Part shown: positions 36,301 to 43,238 of the stretch, piece by piece | How positions within the stretch are numbered: position 1 is the first letter of the stretch | Layout: every line of letters starts with the position of its first letter | Origin: Streptomyces sp. NBC_01268 | GTDB lineage: Bacteria; Actinomycetota; Actinomycetes; Streptomycetales; Streptomycetaceae | DNA length: 64,000 bases | Direction: 5' to 3' | Assembly (NCBI RefSeq): GCF_036240795.1 | Contig: NZ_CP108454.1 | Coordinates: 7,066,001-7,130,000, forward strand | Position numbers and translations under genes: made by a program | Notes under the pieces: generated by a model | What the model was told of the DNA's origin: nothing | Database searches by the model: none | What the model saw: the letters and a program-made list of their open reading frames with translations, nothing else

Positions 36301-36550
36301 GAAGTACCGCACCATCAGGCGCTGGGCTTCCAACCCCAGGCGTGCCTGGCGCACGTGCTCCCGGGGCTGGAGGGCAGCCGCAGGGTGTGGGGCGCTTGCA
36401 TGGGGTGGCGGCTCCGGCCTCTACTACGGACGCAAGTACTGGCAGAACTACCGCTATCTGCGGGAGTACAGCCAGGCGCTCACGTACCAGCGCAAGGAAG
36501 AGATCTGCCGTCAGTACACCGGATACCGTGGTGGAAGCAGCTGCCGATGA
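30326..36550 (+). CDS. Large RHS/YD-repeat protein, candidate polymorphic toxin
   Basis: 2074 residues from GTG 30326, chosen because GGAGGG lies 8 bp upstream; ATG 30302 lacks a ribosome site. An N-terminal hydrophobic export segment (ALPGIALSVSGLMAFEAAVV) is followed by a DNRLRE-type domain (about residues 370-520: RSFLTFPMTGISGKQILGAK) and a fibronectin-like region. From about 1065 onward come YD repeats (YAYDASGRL, YSYDSVGRVTGL, TEYDRFGNTVRE, TEYDDQGRITKQ). The RHS core ends at LYNPSTGRFLSTDPVYGGNA with DPLNRYDLDG, after which a 125-residue tail (1950-2074) begins. RHS shells enclose and self-cleave toxin tails. This tail is rich in Trp, Tyr and Arg, matches no toxin family I know, and is the likely variable effector. 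Confidence 0.9.
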   Translation: MSERVDLPDRWGRGSRWLRRGALPGIALSVSGLMAFEAAVVVATTGQAVALASQEAAAERPAYATEAADLPSARVAARLSGKRVEAKSERTESSTTWANPDGTVTTDSASGPVRFRDGADGQWRDIDVELTKQDGVIAAKGHPLGLRLGGKTPAAQAAKVRASGAAGEAGTAEVPLVTLAAGEGRELGLSWRGVLPEPKLSGTTARYVDALTATDLIIESTRTGFEQFLELKNRSAVEANGSVTLTLNAKGVKARANADRSVTFVDAKTGKQVGLLPAPVMWDATVDAKSGEHTRRADVGLKVTQRGSRVDLTLTPDAKFLADPATKYPVTVDPAVNIGASFDTFVQQGYTTDMSTSTELKLGNNGSGQIARSFLTFPMTGISGKQILGAKLNLFNSHSWSCTPSSWEVWDTPHATTASRWTAQPNWNTKWATSTATKGFSSACADGWVSQDIKNLAVAWAANGNSTNSMGIRATTESDPNSWKRFNSGNAASNTPYMSVTYNTIPVAGNPMTATPGRTNAGKNWVTTTTPDLSYAASDAETYFLRQKWEIWEGTTNLEVYDTGTEDPVLGKTVSHQVLPGKLVNGKTYWYKGRIYDGSSWSNWTPSVYFTVDTTKPNASSVASTDFPANTWSGSPDANGNFSGSFTLTPPATDVAAVEYKLDSGAWAEATTTGAAVAKTLTFPAGKHTVTVRSKDPAGNVSAEASHVFYAGSGAALLTPGQGERPARRVGLSAEGLTSYTGVTYQYRRGETDAWKDVPVADVRQGSNTVPGWPVALTNGKPAGLTWNITDTLAEDGPIEVRAAFATGSTPVYSPGNDITVDRNAGTAPSEEAGPGSVNLLTGDYGLSATDTSMFGLSVSRTASSRRPDAGSKQDGQAAIFGPQWTSGTAADLTESDWTYLKKSTATSVALVDIDGEELGFTATSGGGWKPEPGSEDLTLTGSLTGSFTLKDTEGTVTVFTKADPAATSWQVASSTVDGLTQSTTTVISEAVTVGANKLARPKLVIAPTSAASATTCTATPSTKGCRALEFVYATATTATGTVFGDFAGQVKEIRAWSTEPGAAAATAKTVQKYAYDASGRLRETYNPQISPALTTAYSYDSVGRVTGLTPPGELPWSFTYGKAGNAATAGEGMLTKASRFGLQQGSKDVVSGTAATSIVYDVPLTGTNAPYKLGVSDVDAWGQTDAPTDATAVFPADAVPAANSGDGLTAGDYRRASITYTNASGREVNTVDPGGNVTTTEYDRFGNTVRELSAGNRALALGGTASDQATLTDLGIIGLPAKDRADLLSSKSVYDAKGIRKEQEFGALHRITPSGGAASVVARSWLVNEYDAGRPADAKVENQITKVTTGAQVYGTVAMTDARVTQTLYDWAKGLPVKTVKDPAGLAITETTEYDDQGRITKQLLPDATGTDAATRVTTYWSASGTGTCAGRPEWADQVCSTGPAGAITGGGSNPNQLPTTTTEYDWWGNPAKVTETANGVTRTTTNTHDGAGRPIKSVMTGGVGQAVPETTTEYDPATGQAVKATSPTGGTTVKEYDKLGRQISYTDADGGVTRTEYDLLNRPVKTTDSTPSTVTYTYDSTAEPRGLVTSTTDSVAGTFAATYDADGSVATEKLPGGYTLTTSEDTTGATRTRVYTRDSDKQVVYSDTVEESVHGQVTEHAGWSSQDYAYDATGRLTDVDDTLGDICTSRTYAFDKRTRRTGLTTASGSAGAGCPTTGGTSTTSTYDSADRIVDTGYVYDAFGRTTDMPGSQIGYYANDLVRQQTSGNQRQTWQLDANQRLRSWTVEENTDGTWAQTAAKVNHYDSDGDNPRWTVEDPADGTLTRNVDSASGDLAATTSGNGNTVLQLTSIHGDVALQLPLDSNDAPLVLDNDEYGNPRTGQPAVRYNWLGAKQRSSETLTGLVLMGVRLYNPSTGRFLSTDPVYGGNAHAYDYVNGDPLNRYDLDGRWGWFKKKWKRAKGWWGRTTRNPHVRHYYYGVRFIGSFYNPLRKYRTIRRWASNPRRAWRTCSRGWRAAAGCGALAWGGGSGLYYGRKYWQNYRYLREYSQALTYQRKEEICRQYTGYRGGSSCR

Positions 36551-36578
36551 CCGGCATCGCGAGAGCGAGAAGGACACC

Positions 36579-36725
36579 ATGGAAGACCTGGCGGGGATAG
36601 CGCTCCGTGCGGTGCGATGGGCCCTCAAGGGGCTCGGCACCTTCCTCGGATTCGTCAACGCACGTGACGGCTATCGAGGGTTCAAGCACGACATGAGACA
36701 GGCCCGCAGGAAGCACGTGAAGTAG
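36579..36725 (+). CDS. 48-residue basic protein immediately downstream of the RHS tail
   Basis: ATG 36579 has GAGAAGGA about 5 bp upstream and lies 28 bp after the RHS stop. The product starts MEDLAGIALRAVRWALKGLG, continues with a hydrophobic stretch TFLGFVNARDGYRGF and ends in a basic helix. It could form an amphipathic or membrane-associated helix. In RHS loci the gene right after the toxin tail usually encodes its immunity protein. This one is unusually small for that role, so it may instead be an accessory peptide or a remnant. A terminator follows within 20 bp. Confidence 0.6.
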   Translation: MEDLAGIALRAVRWALKGLGTFLGFVNARDGYRGFKHDMRQARRKHVK

Positions 36726-36742
36726 TTCCCCTCCTGTGGGCA

Positions 36743-36779
36743 GGCCAGGCCGATCCGTCATCGACGGATCGGCCTGGCC
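36743..36779 (+). terminator. 17-bp hairpin shared by RHS locus and convergent P450
   Basis: Arms 36743-36759 (GGCCAGGCCGATCCGTC) and 36763-36779 pair perfectly around a 3-nt loop. It lies between the stop of the 48-codon gene (36725) and the stop of the P450 gene (36785, other strand), so it probably works in both directions. Confidence 0.88.
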
Positions 36780-36784
36780 GACTT

Positions 36785-38179
36785 CTACTCCGGAGATACC
36801 CGTTCGGCCGCCGCACCCCCGGTGCGCCCCTCCACCCGCATCCGCATCCGCCCGCAGGCGAGCGAGAACAGCGGCGTCGGCGTGACGGCGGCGTCGGAGA
36901 GGGGCCGCAGGCGCCAGCGGCCGGTGAGGGTGGCCAGGGCGATGGTCATCTCCGTCCACGCGAAGCCCTCGCCCAGGCAGCCGTGCTGGCCGAGCCCGAA
37001 GGGGAGGAAGGCCTCGGGCGTCACCTCCGACGTGTGTTCGGGGAGCCAGCGGTCGGGGAGGAAGCGCTCCGGTCGGGGGAAGAGGCGCGGGTCGCGGTGG
37101 AGGGAGTACGGGGAGAACAGGACCGTGGTGCCGGCCGGGACCGCGTACGGGCCGAGCGCCGTGTCCCGGACGGACGCCCGGGAGAGCAGGTAGCCGGACG
37201 GGTACAGCCGCAGGGTCTCCGTGAGCACGCGCCGGGTGTACGGGAGGTGCGGCAGGTCGTCGAAGCCGGCGGCCCGGCCGGCCAGCACCGCGTCCACCTC
37301 CGCGTGGAGGCGCTCCTCGGCCTCGGGGTGACGGGCCAGCAGGTACAGGCACCAGGCGAGGGTGCGGGAGGTCGTCTCGGTGCCCGCGGTCAGGAGGGTC
37401 ATCACCTCGTCGTGGACCTGCCCGTCGGACATCCGCTCGCCGGTCTCGGCGTCGGTCGTCCCCAGCAGCCAGGTCAGCACGTCGTCCGGGGCCTCCGCGC
37501 CCAGGCCGTGCCGGTGCGCGATGACGGCGTCCACCAGGGTGTGCAGGGTGCGCGAGCCGCGGGCGAAGCGCCGGTTGACCCGGGTGGGCAGCTTCGCCAG
37601 GAACGGCAGCGGGTCCGAGCCGCGCGCGCCGACCCACGCCATGACGTCCGTCATGGCCTCGACGACGGACGTGGCGTCCTGCCCGGTGATGCCCTGGGTG
37701 AACAGGCTGCGGACCACGATGGAGGAGGCGAGGTTTCCGAACTCCTCGTCCATCGCCACCACTCGGCCCTCGTGCAGCCCCTCCGTCCAGGTGCGGGACA
37801 GGTCGGTCATGAGCTCCGCGTAGTGGCGCACCCGGGCGTGCCGGAACGCCGGCCGGATGAGGCGGCGCTGGCGGCGGTGGAAGGCCCCCTCGGACAGCAA
37901 CAGGCCCCGGCCGGTGACCTGTTCCATCAGCCGGTACTGGGGACTGGGGCCGAAGTCGTCCGCCCGCTGCACCAGGAGTTCGCGCACCAGGTGGTGGTCG
38001 GTCGCCATCAGCATCCGCTGCGGCCCCAGGCGGAGGGCGACCAGACCCGCGTCGAGGCGCTGGACCTCCTCCAGCAGGTCGAGCCGCCGCCGCTGCATCG
38101 CCACGGCGTGGCCCAGCAGCGGCAGTCCGCCCGGAGCCTGGTGCGGAATCAGCGGGCGGGGCGGTGCGGGGAGGCTCAT
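36785..38179 (-). CDS. Cytochrome P450 of the terpenoid cluster
   Basis: 464 residues from ATG 38179, which overlaps the stop of the terpene cyclase gene (ATGA). P450 landmarks: oxygen-binding I-helix LLTAGTETTSRTLAW, K-helix ETLRLYPSGY (ExxR), the PERF-type meander RPERFLPDRWLP, and heme loop FLPFGLGQHGCLGEGFAWTE with the Cys ligand at about residue 401. The hydrophobic profile suggests a soluble bacterial enzyme of the long (CYP102/CYP4-like) type. Translational coupling to the cyclase argues that it oxidises the cyclised terpene. The redox partner is not encoded nearby. Confidence 0.95.
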   Translation of the reverse strand: MSLPAPPRPLIPHQAPGGLPLLGHAVAMQRRRLDLLEEVQRLDAGLVALRLGPQRMLMATDHHLVRELLVQRADDFGPSPQYRLMEQVTGRGLLLSEGAFHRRQRRLIRPAFRHARVRHYAELMTDLSRTWTEGLHEGRVVAMDEEFGNLASSIVVRSLFTQGITGQDATSVVEAMTDVMAWVGARGSDPLPFLAKLPTRVNRRFARGSRTLHTLVDAVIAHRHGLGAEAPDDVLTWLLGTTDAETGERMSDGQVHDEVMTLLTAGTETTSRTLAWCLYLLARHPEAEERLHAEVDAVLAGRAAGFDDLPHLPYTRRVLTETLRLYPSGYLLSRASVRDTALGPYAVPAGTTVLFSPYSLHRDPRLFPRPERFLPDRWLPEHTSEVTPEAFLPFGLGQHGCLGEGFAWTEMTIALATLTGRWRLRPLSDAAVTPTPLFSLACGRMRMRVEGRTGGAAAERVSPE

Positions 38180-39765
38180 CGGGCGCCTTCCCGCGCGCCC
38201 GGTACGGCCGTGGCGCGCACTCCCGGGACGGCCGTGGCATGCGACAACGCCAGCAGGACGAAGACGTCCGCCAGGGCCGGCACGTCGTACAGCAGGGGCC
38301 TCGGCCCCGCCTGGTCGGGGCGGCTGCGGTAGCCGCCGTCGGGGCGCTGGCGGGAGATCAGGTAGGCGAGCGCCCGGTGGAGCGTGGGGCCGTCGCGGAG
38401 GGGCCCGGCGGACGCCAGGGCGATGACGGCGTACGCCGTGCTGATCGGGTCGCTCGGCTCGGCTTCGGCATGGCCCCAGCCGCCGTCCGCGTGCTGGGTG
38501 GCCGCGAGGTGGGCGAGCGACCGCTCGGCCGCGCGCGCCCGCGCCCCGTGCTCCTCCCCGTACGCGTCGACGCCGTTCAGCGCCAGCACCGCGCGGAACA
38601 CCGCGTTCGTCGCGTTGCGGCTCCAACTGCGCTCGAACGTCCCGTCGGACCGCTGGTTCCGTACGACGTAGCGCACGGCCTCGGCCACCACGTCCCGCCG
38701 GTCGGGATTGGGGGCCAGCGCGCTCGCCGCGGCGGCGGTCATCGCGATCTCGGAGCTGGTGCCGCGGGCGAAGGTGGGGAACCCGCCGTCGGGATTGCGG
38801 ACCTCCAGCAGATAGCGCTCCGCCTCGGCGACGGCCGCCCGGTGCCGGACGGGCGCGGCGCGGCGGAGGAACTCCAGGACGTAGCAGGTGTCGTCGACGT
38901 CGCTCTGCGCCACGCCGGAGTGGAAGCCGTAACCGCCGTCCGGATTGCGGCGCAGCGCGAGGGCGTCGGCCATCGGCGTCACGCACGGCGGGGGCGCGGG
39001 CAGCAGGGACAGGGCGAGACCGGCGGCCGCGGTCGTGAAGACGGCCATGCCGTCGATGAACGGCACGCCGCCGTCCGGGCGCAGCCGGCCGGCGACGTGC
39101 TTGAGGACGTCGCCGAGCGCCGGGCGACGGCGCGGCGAGTGGCGCAGTGCGAGCAGTGCGAGCAACTGCGCCAGGTTGTTGCGCTCCCACGCGGGACCGG
39201 GTTCGAGAGCGGGCAGCAACGCGTCCCAGTCCGCCTCGCGTACGACCTCGGCGCGCCCGGTGCCATGCGCGGCGAGCACCTTCAGCGCCTTCATCTCCAT
39301 GTGCAGCCAGCTCTGTTGGGGCTGCGCGTCGTACGCCTCCCAGGGGACGTCGGGGAACGCGGTCGCGCCGAGCGCGGCGAGCACCGTCCCGAACATCAGC
39401 CGCTTGCGGCCGGCGGTGAAGTGGTCGAAGCCGTCGAGTCCGGCGTCGAGCGCCGCGCCCGCGTCGCCGTCCCGGCCGAGGACCGCCCGCGCGACGGCGC
39501 GCTGGAAGGGGTCGGGCGGACTGGTGCGCAGCGTCGTGCGGAGGTACGCGGTGAGGCGGGCGGTCGCGTCCTCCTCGGCCCGCTCCGCCGTCAACAGGGC
39601 GAGGGCCAGGGCGGATTCCAGGACCCGGCTCTCGCACGGGGCGGGCAGCAGGCCGTCGGGGCCGACCCCGGCGACGACCCGCCGGGCCAGCAGGGTCCGG
39701 CAGCGGAGGGCGGCGGGGGTGACTTCCGTGGGCCTGGTGGCGGTGGACGTCGGTGATGCGGTCAC
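38176..39765 (-). CDS. Class II terpene cyclase (squalene-hopene-cyclase-like, DXDD motif)
   Basis: 529 residues from GTG 39765 (GAGAAGGA upstream). The protein is built of alpha/alpha-barrel repeats with QW-type motifs (NPDGGYGFHSG, NPDGGFPTFARG, QRSDGTFERSW, QHADGGWGHAE, QRPDGGYRSRP). The catalytic acid motif D-V-D-D is at residues 289-292 in QSDVDDTCYVLEF. There is no class I DDxxD motif. At about 530 residues it matches bacterial class II cyclases that protonate a prenyl diphosphate (drimenyl- or copalyl-diphosphate-type synthases) rather than squalene cyclases (~650). Expected product: a bicyclic prenyl diphosphate. Substrate chain length cannot be read from the sequence. It is the first gene of a two-gene arm with the P450. 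Confidence 0.85.
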   Translation of the reverse strand: MTASPTSTATRPTEVTPAALRCRTLLARRVVAGVGPDGLLPAPCESRVLESALALALLTAERAEEDATARLTAYLRTTLRTSPPDPFQRAVARAVLGRDGDAGAALDAGLDGFDHFTAGRKRLMFGTVLAALGATAFPDVPWEAYDAQPQQSWLHMEMKALKVLAAHGTGRAEVVREADWDALLPALEPGPAWERNNLAQLLALLALRHSPRRRPALGDVLKHVAGRLRPDGGVPFIDGMAVFTTAAAGLALSLLPAPPPCVTPMADALALRRNPDGGYGFHSGVAQSDVDDTCYVLEFLRRAAPVRHRAAVAEAERYLLEVRNPDGGFPTFARGTSSEIAMTAAAASALAPNPDRRDVVAEAVRYVVRNQRSDGTFERSWSRNATNAVFRAVLALNGVDAYGEEHGARARAAERSLAHLAATQHADGGWGHAEAEPSDPISTAYAVIALASAGPLRDGPTLHRALAYLISRQRPDGGYRSRPDQAGPRPLLYDVPALADVFVLLALSHATAVPGVRATAVPGAREGAR

Positions 39766-39786
39766 GGTGTCCTTCTCACGTCGGAC

Positions 39787-39827
39787 GGGTGGTGGTGGGG
39801 GGTGGGGGAGTGTGGGGAGGCGGTGGG
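39787..39827 (+). other. G-rich tract, G-quadruplex candidate
   Basis: Between the cyclase start and the Nudix gene stop, the plus strand has five runs of three or more G within 41 bases: 39787-39789, 39797-39802, 39804-39808, 39814-39817 and 39825-39827. Short loops separate them, so four-stranded folding is possible on this strand. It lies upstream of the cyclase gene, in its promoter or leader. Confidence 0.6.
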
Positions 39828-39861
39828 TGAGGAGAAGGCGCGGGGGCTCGGAAGCCGGCCT

Positions 39862-40371
39862 TCAGGGGGACGTCAACGGGACGCCCCGGGCCAGTAGTTG
39901 GGCCAGGACCCGACGGCCCTCCGGGACGAACGGCGTCGGCGGGTGGTCGAGGAGCTCGGCCGGCGGGGCGAAGAAGTGCTCCGCGATCTCGCGCGGGTCG
40001 ACGTTCGACGGCTCCGGGACCTCCGCCACGTGGACGGCCAGCCAGCAGCGTCCGACGGGGGACGGGCGCGGCTGGTGGAGCGCCAGGCGCGGTGCGGCCA
40101 CGACGCCCAGCTCCTCGCGCAGTTCGCGGGCCGCGGCCTCCGCGTAGCCCTCGCCGGCCCGGGGGCAGCCGCCGATCAGGATGTCGTGGTGGTCCGGGTA
40201 GACCGCGGCCCAGGCCGGGCGGCGGTAGACCAGGAGGCGGCCTGCGGCGTCCGTGCAGACGGTCGCGGCCACCCGGTAGTACAGGCCCCGGGCCGCGGCC
40301 CCGCCGCGTGGTCCGCGCGTCACGGGACGGTCGTCCGCGTCGACGTAGTCCACGGTTTCGTGCGCCGTCAC
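39862..40371 (-). CDS. Nudix hydrolase of the terpenoid cluster
   Basis: 169 residues from GTG 40371, with GGAGG 6-10 bp upstream. The Nudix box is intact: G-x5-E-x7-REL-x-EE-x-G-V in GCPRAGEGYAEAAARELREE followed by LGV. The surrounding fold (YYRVAATVCTDAAGRLLVYR) resembles IDI-like Nudix enzymes that act on small diphosphates. Within a class II cyclase cluster an attractive role is removal of phosphate from the cyclised diphosphate, or control of prenyl diphosphate supply. A general house-cleaning role cannot be excluded. It is upstream of the cyclase on the same strand, 96 bp apart. Confidence 0.88.
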   Translation of the reverse strand: MTAHETVDYVDADDRPVTRGPRGGAAARGLYYRVAATVCTDAAGRLLVYRRPAWAAVYPDHHDILIGGCPRAGEGYAEAAARELREELGVVAAPRLALHQPRPSPVGRCWLAVHVAEVPEPSNVDPREIAEHFFAPPAELLDHPPTPFVPEGRRVLAQLLARGVPLTSP

Positions 40372-40513
40372 GCCGCCCCTCCAGTGCCGGTGATCGTTCC
40401 GGCGGCGAACACTACCGTATGTGATCAAGTGAGTTCGCACGGTAATATCCGCCGGGTTCGAACCGCGGTGCCGCGCGTGCGGCACCGGCCCGGCCGCACG
40501 ATCCAGGAGCGCC
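40372..40513. promoter_or_regulatory. Divergent control region of the terpenoid/acyl cluster
   Basis: 142 bp between the Nudix and acyl-carrier genes, with an AT-richer core. It contains two interleaved inverted repeats: GCGAAC (40405-40410) with GTTCGC (40433-40438), and TACCGT (40413-40418) with ACGGTA (40439-40444). A possible plus-strand -10, TAATAT, lies at 40443-40448. The arms are 20-22 bp apart, as for a dimeric regulator spanning two helical turns. No regulator gene is present in the cluster itself. Confidence 0.45.
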
Positions 40514-40759
40514 ATGACCTTCGACGAGCTCAAGAGCACCCTCATCGGCATGGGAATGCCACCGGAGCAGTTGAACCCGGACGCCCTGCGCGACGAGGCG
40601 GGCCTCGACTCGCTGTTCGCGGCCGAACTCGCCCTGATCCTGCGCCAGGAGAAGGGCATCAGGATCCCCGAGAAGGAGATCCTCGCCGCGGCGACGCTCG
40701 CCGACGTGGCCGCGGCCGTGGCGCACCGCGCGGGTGCGGGAGCGGGGGCGGAGCGGTGA
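40514..40759 (+). CDS. Acyl carrier protein
   Basis: 81 residues, with AGGAGCG upstream of ATG 40514. The phosphopantetheine site is Ser33 in AGLDSLFAAELALILRQEKG, a slightly divergent D-S-L motif. The remaining helices (IRIPEKEILAAATLADVAAA) follow the ACP fold. It overlaps the ketosynthase gene by 4 bp (GTGA, 40756-40759). A dedicated carrier protein implies an acyl chain built or held outside primary fatty-acid synthesis. Confidence 0.92.
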   Translation: MTFDELKSTLIGMGMPPEQLNPDALRDEAGLDSLFAAELALILRQEKGIRIPEKEILAAATLADVAAAVAHRAGAGAGAER

Positions 40760-41958
40760 CGGACGCCGCCATCACCGGTGTCGGGCTGCTGACGCCCGCG
40801 GGGGACGGCCGGGCGGAGAGCTGGCGCCGGGTGTGCGCGGGCGAGCCCGCGGCGGCCCTCCACCGGAGCCCGCACGGCACGTTCGTGGTGGGCCGGGTGC
40901 CGGAGTTCGACGCCGGGCGGCTGGGCGAGGCCCGCCGCTGGAAGCCCGACCGGGCCGGGCAGTTCGCCCTGCTGGCCGCGCGGGAGGCGCTGGACGACGC
41001 GGGCCTCGACCCGGCGGAGTGGGACGGCGACCGGGTCGCCGTCCTCGTCGGCTCCGGGACGGCCGGCGCGGAGACGTACGAGCACTACCTGCCGCTGCTG
41101 GACACCGCGCCCGAGGACGTCCCGCCGTTGGCGCTGCCCAGCAGTCTCGCCAACTCGCCCGCCGCGCTGGTGTCGATGGCCTTCGGCGCGCGCGGCACCA
41201 GCGCGGTCGTCAACACCGCCTGCGCCTCCGGGGCGACCGCCCTGGCCGTCGCGTGCGACATGCTGGCGCTCGGACGCTGCGACGTCGTCCTCGTCGGGGG
41301 CACGGAGGCCGGCCTCACCCCGTACCACCTGCGCGGCTTCGACCGGCTGGGCGCCCTGTCCCGCCGGTACGAGGACCCGCTGGGCGCCTCCCGCCCGTTC
41401 GACGCGCAGCGGGACGGCTTCCTCATCGCCGAGGGGGCCGGATTCCTCGTCCTGGAGCGGCCGGAGCACGCCGCCGCCCGGGGTGCCAGGGTCAGGGCGC
41501 GGATCGTCGGGCACGGGTCCGCCTCCGACGCGCACCACGCCGTCGCACCGCACCCGCGGGGCACCGGCATCGCCGCCGCCGTGGACGACGCGCTGCGCGA
41601 CGCCGGTCTGCAGCGGCGCGACATCCAGCACGTCAACGCGCACGGCACCAGTACACCCCGCGGTGATGCGATCGAAAGCGCCGCGCTGGCCCGCGCGTTC
41701 ACCCATCGGCCCTCCGTCACGTCCACCAAGGGGGTCACCGGGCATCTGATGGGGGCGGCCGGAGCGGTGGAGGCCGCGCTCACCACGCTCTCCCTCCAGA
41801 AGGGCGTCGTCCCGCCGACCGCCAACCTCACCACGCCCGGCCCGGGCATCGAGGTCGACGTGTCCGGCACCCGCCGCACCGCGCGCATCGACGCCGCGCT
41901 GTCGCTGTCGGTCGGTTTCGGCGGCCACAACGTGGCCCTCGTCCTCGCCGCCGCGTGA
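40756..41958 (+). CDS. Beta-ketoacyl-ACP synthase (KAS II / FabF-like)
   Basis: 400 residues from GTG 40756. The thiolase-fold condensing enzyme is complete: nucleophile Cys156 in VVNTACASGATALAVA, His296 in VNAHGTSTPRGDAIE and His330 in TKGVTGHLMGAAGAVE, with the C-terminal GFGGHNVALVL. An intact Cys-His-His triad means it should condense rather than act as a chain-length factor. No ketoreductase, dehydratase or enoylreductase is in the cluster, so full reduction would need enzymes of primary metabolism. Coupled by 4-bp overlaps to the ACP before it and the acyltransferase after it. Confidence 0.94.
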   Translation: MTDAAITGVGLLTPAGDGRAESWRRVCAGEPAAALHRSPHGTFVVGRVPEFDAGRLGEARRWKPDRAGQFALLAAREALDDAGLDPAEWDGDRVAVLVGSGTAGAETYEHYLPLLDTAPEDVPPLALPSSLANSPAALVSMAFGARGTSAVVNTACASGATALAVACDMLALGRCDVVLVGGTEAGLTPYHLRGFDRLGALSRRYEDPLGASRPFDAQRDGFLIAEGAGFLVLERPEHAAARGARVRARIVGHGSASDAHHAVAPHPRGTGIAAAVDDALRDAGLQRRDIQHVNAHGTSTPRGDAIESAALARAFTHRPSVTSTKGVTGHLMGAAGAVEAALTTLSLQKGVVPPTANLTTPGPGIEVDVSGTRRTARIDAALSLSVGFGGHNVALVLAAA

Positions 41959-43187
41959 CCGCCCGCACCGGCGCGACGAGCGCCCGCATCCCCGCCCCGC
42001 GCGGCGGTGTTCCCGCGCTGCCCCGGGTCGCGCTGTCCGACCGGGACCGCGTCACCCTCGAACTGGCCCGCCACGGCGGCGACATGATCCTCGGCGCCGT
42101 GCTGCTCCTGGACGGGCCGCCGCCCGCGACCGGCGAGCTGGCGGACCACCTGCGCGCGCGGATCCGGGACGTGCCGGAGCTGACGTACCGCCCGTACGGG
42201 CTGACGGGCAAGCGCCCGTACTGGGCCCAGGACCCGGAGTTCGACATCGCCCGGCACGTGTACGAGGCCGAGCGGCCCGAGGGTCCCGCCGGGGCCGCCG
42301 ACGCCGCCCTGGCGGCCGTCCTCGACCGGCCGCTCCCCGAGGACCGGCCGCTCTGGGGGGTGTGGCTGGTCAGGCCGCGCGAGCCCGGGGCGGAGGGGTA
42401 CGCGCTCTGCTACCGCGTCCACCACGCCTTCCAGGACGGCCTCGCCGCGATGGCCGCCGTCGAGGCGCTGTTCGGACCGGCGCCGGGGACCGCCCCCGTG
42501 CCGCTCGCCGCCGAAGCCCCCGAGGACGCGGCTGCGCCGGCGGCCCCCGGCCCGGGGAGGGTCGTCACCGCCCGCCTCGACACCGCCGTCCTGTTCCGGG
42601 CCGCCCGCGCCGCCGGGGTCTCGCTGCACCAGCTGTGCCTCGCCCTGGCGACCGCCACGGCCCGGCAGTGGCCGTCGCTCGCCGGGACCACGCCGCTCCG
42701 GGCCAACCTCGGCATCAGCCTCCGGCCGCCCGCGACACCCGTCCGCCCGATCGGCAACCAGGTCGGCGTACTGAGCGTCGAACTCCCCGTCGACGAGCCC
42801 GATCCGCTCGCGCGGCTGCGGCGGCTGGCCCAGGGAGTGCCGGGGGAACGGCTGGTCGGCCGCGCGCGCCGGGCGCACCGGCTCCGCGCGCGCTGGCCCG
42901 TCCTCGACCGGCTCGCCCTGCGCCGCGCCATCGACCCGCGCACGGCGGCACTGAGCGTCGCCGACGTCCGGCTCCGGCGAGCCCTGGAGTTCGCCGGAAC
43001 GCCCGTGCGCCACGTGTACCCGATCCCGGTGCTCGTGCCGGGCCAGCGCCTCTTCATCGCGTGGACGTCCTACCGGGGGCAGCTGCACGTCAGCTTCCGC
43101 ACCGACCGGCCGACGCCGGAGCTCGACCTGCTGCCGCGGCTGTGGCGGTCCGCCGTCGACGACCTGCGGCGCGCCCTCGACAGCTGA
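41955..43187 (+). CDS. WS/DGAT-type wax ester synthase / acyltransferase
   Basis: 410 residues from GTG 41955, overlapping the ketosynthase stop. The catalytic motif HHxxxDG is present as HHAFQDG at residues 156-162. The N-terminal part (GAVLLLDGPPPATGELADHL, YWAQDPEFDIARHVYEAERP) and the C-terminal part (PIPVLVPGQRLFIAWTSYRG) follow the WS/DGAT pattern. Length is a little below the usual 450-470. These enzymes esterify an alcohol or diacylglycerol with an acyl thioester. In this cluster the alcohol could be a dephosphorylated or hydroxylated terpenoid and the donor the acyl-ACP; that is inference. Confidence 0.88.
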   Translation: MTARTGATSARIPAPRGGVPALPRVALSDRDRVTLELARHGGDMILGAVLLLDGPPPATGELADHLRARIRDVPELTYRPYGLTGKRPYWAQDPEFDIARHVYEAERPEGPAGAADAALAAVLDRPLPEDRPLWGVWLVRPREPGAEGYALCYRVHHAFQDGLAAMAAVEALFGPAPGTAPVPLAAEAPEDAAAPAAPGPGRVVTARLDTAVLFRAARAAGVSLHQLCLALATATARQWPSLAGTTPLRANLGISLRPPATPVRPIGNQVGVLSVELPVDEPDPLARLRRLAQGVPGERLVGRARRAHRLRARWPVLDRLALRRAIDPRTAALSVADVRLRRALEFAGTPVRHVYPIPVLVPGQRLFIAWTSYRGQLHVSFRTDRPTPELDLLPRLWRSAVDDLRRALDS

Positions 43188-43238
43188 CCGGCGGGGTGCC
43201 CGTGGGGCACGCCGCACCAGGAAACCAGTAAGGAAGCC

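Noticed and set aside
30209..36658. A 2149-codon open frame antisense to the RHS gene
   Set aside because: Its composition is the Arg/Gly/Val/Asp-rich pattern of antisense frames in high-GC DNA, it has no motif or ribosome site, and the plus strand encodes a clear RHS protein.
40756..41958. The ketosynthase as a chain-length factor of a type II polyketide system
   Set aside because: The active-site Cys and both His are present, and there is no second KS-like gene beside it.
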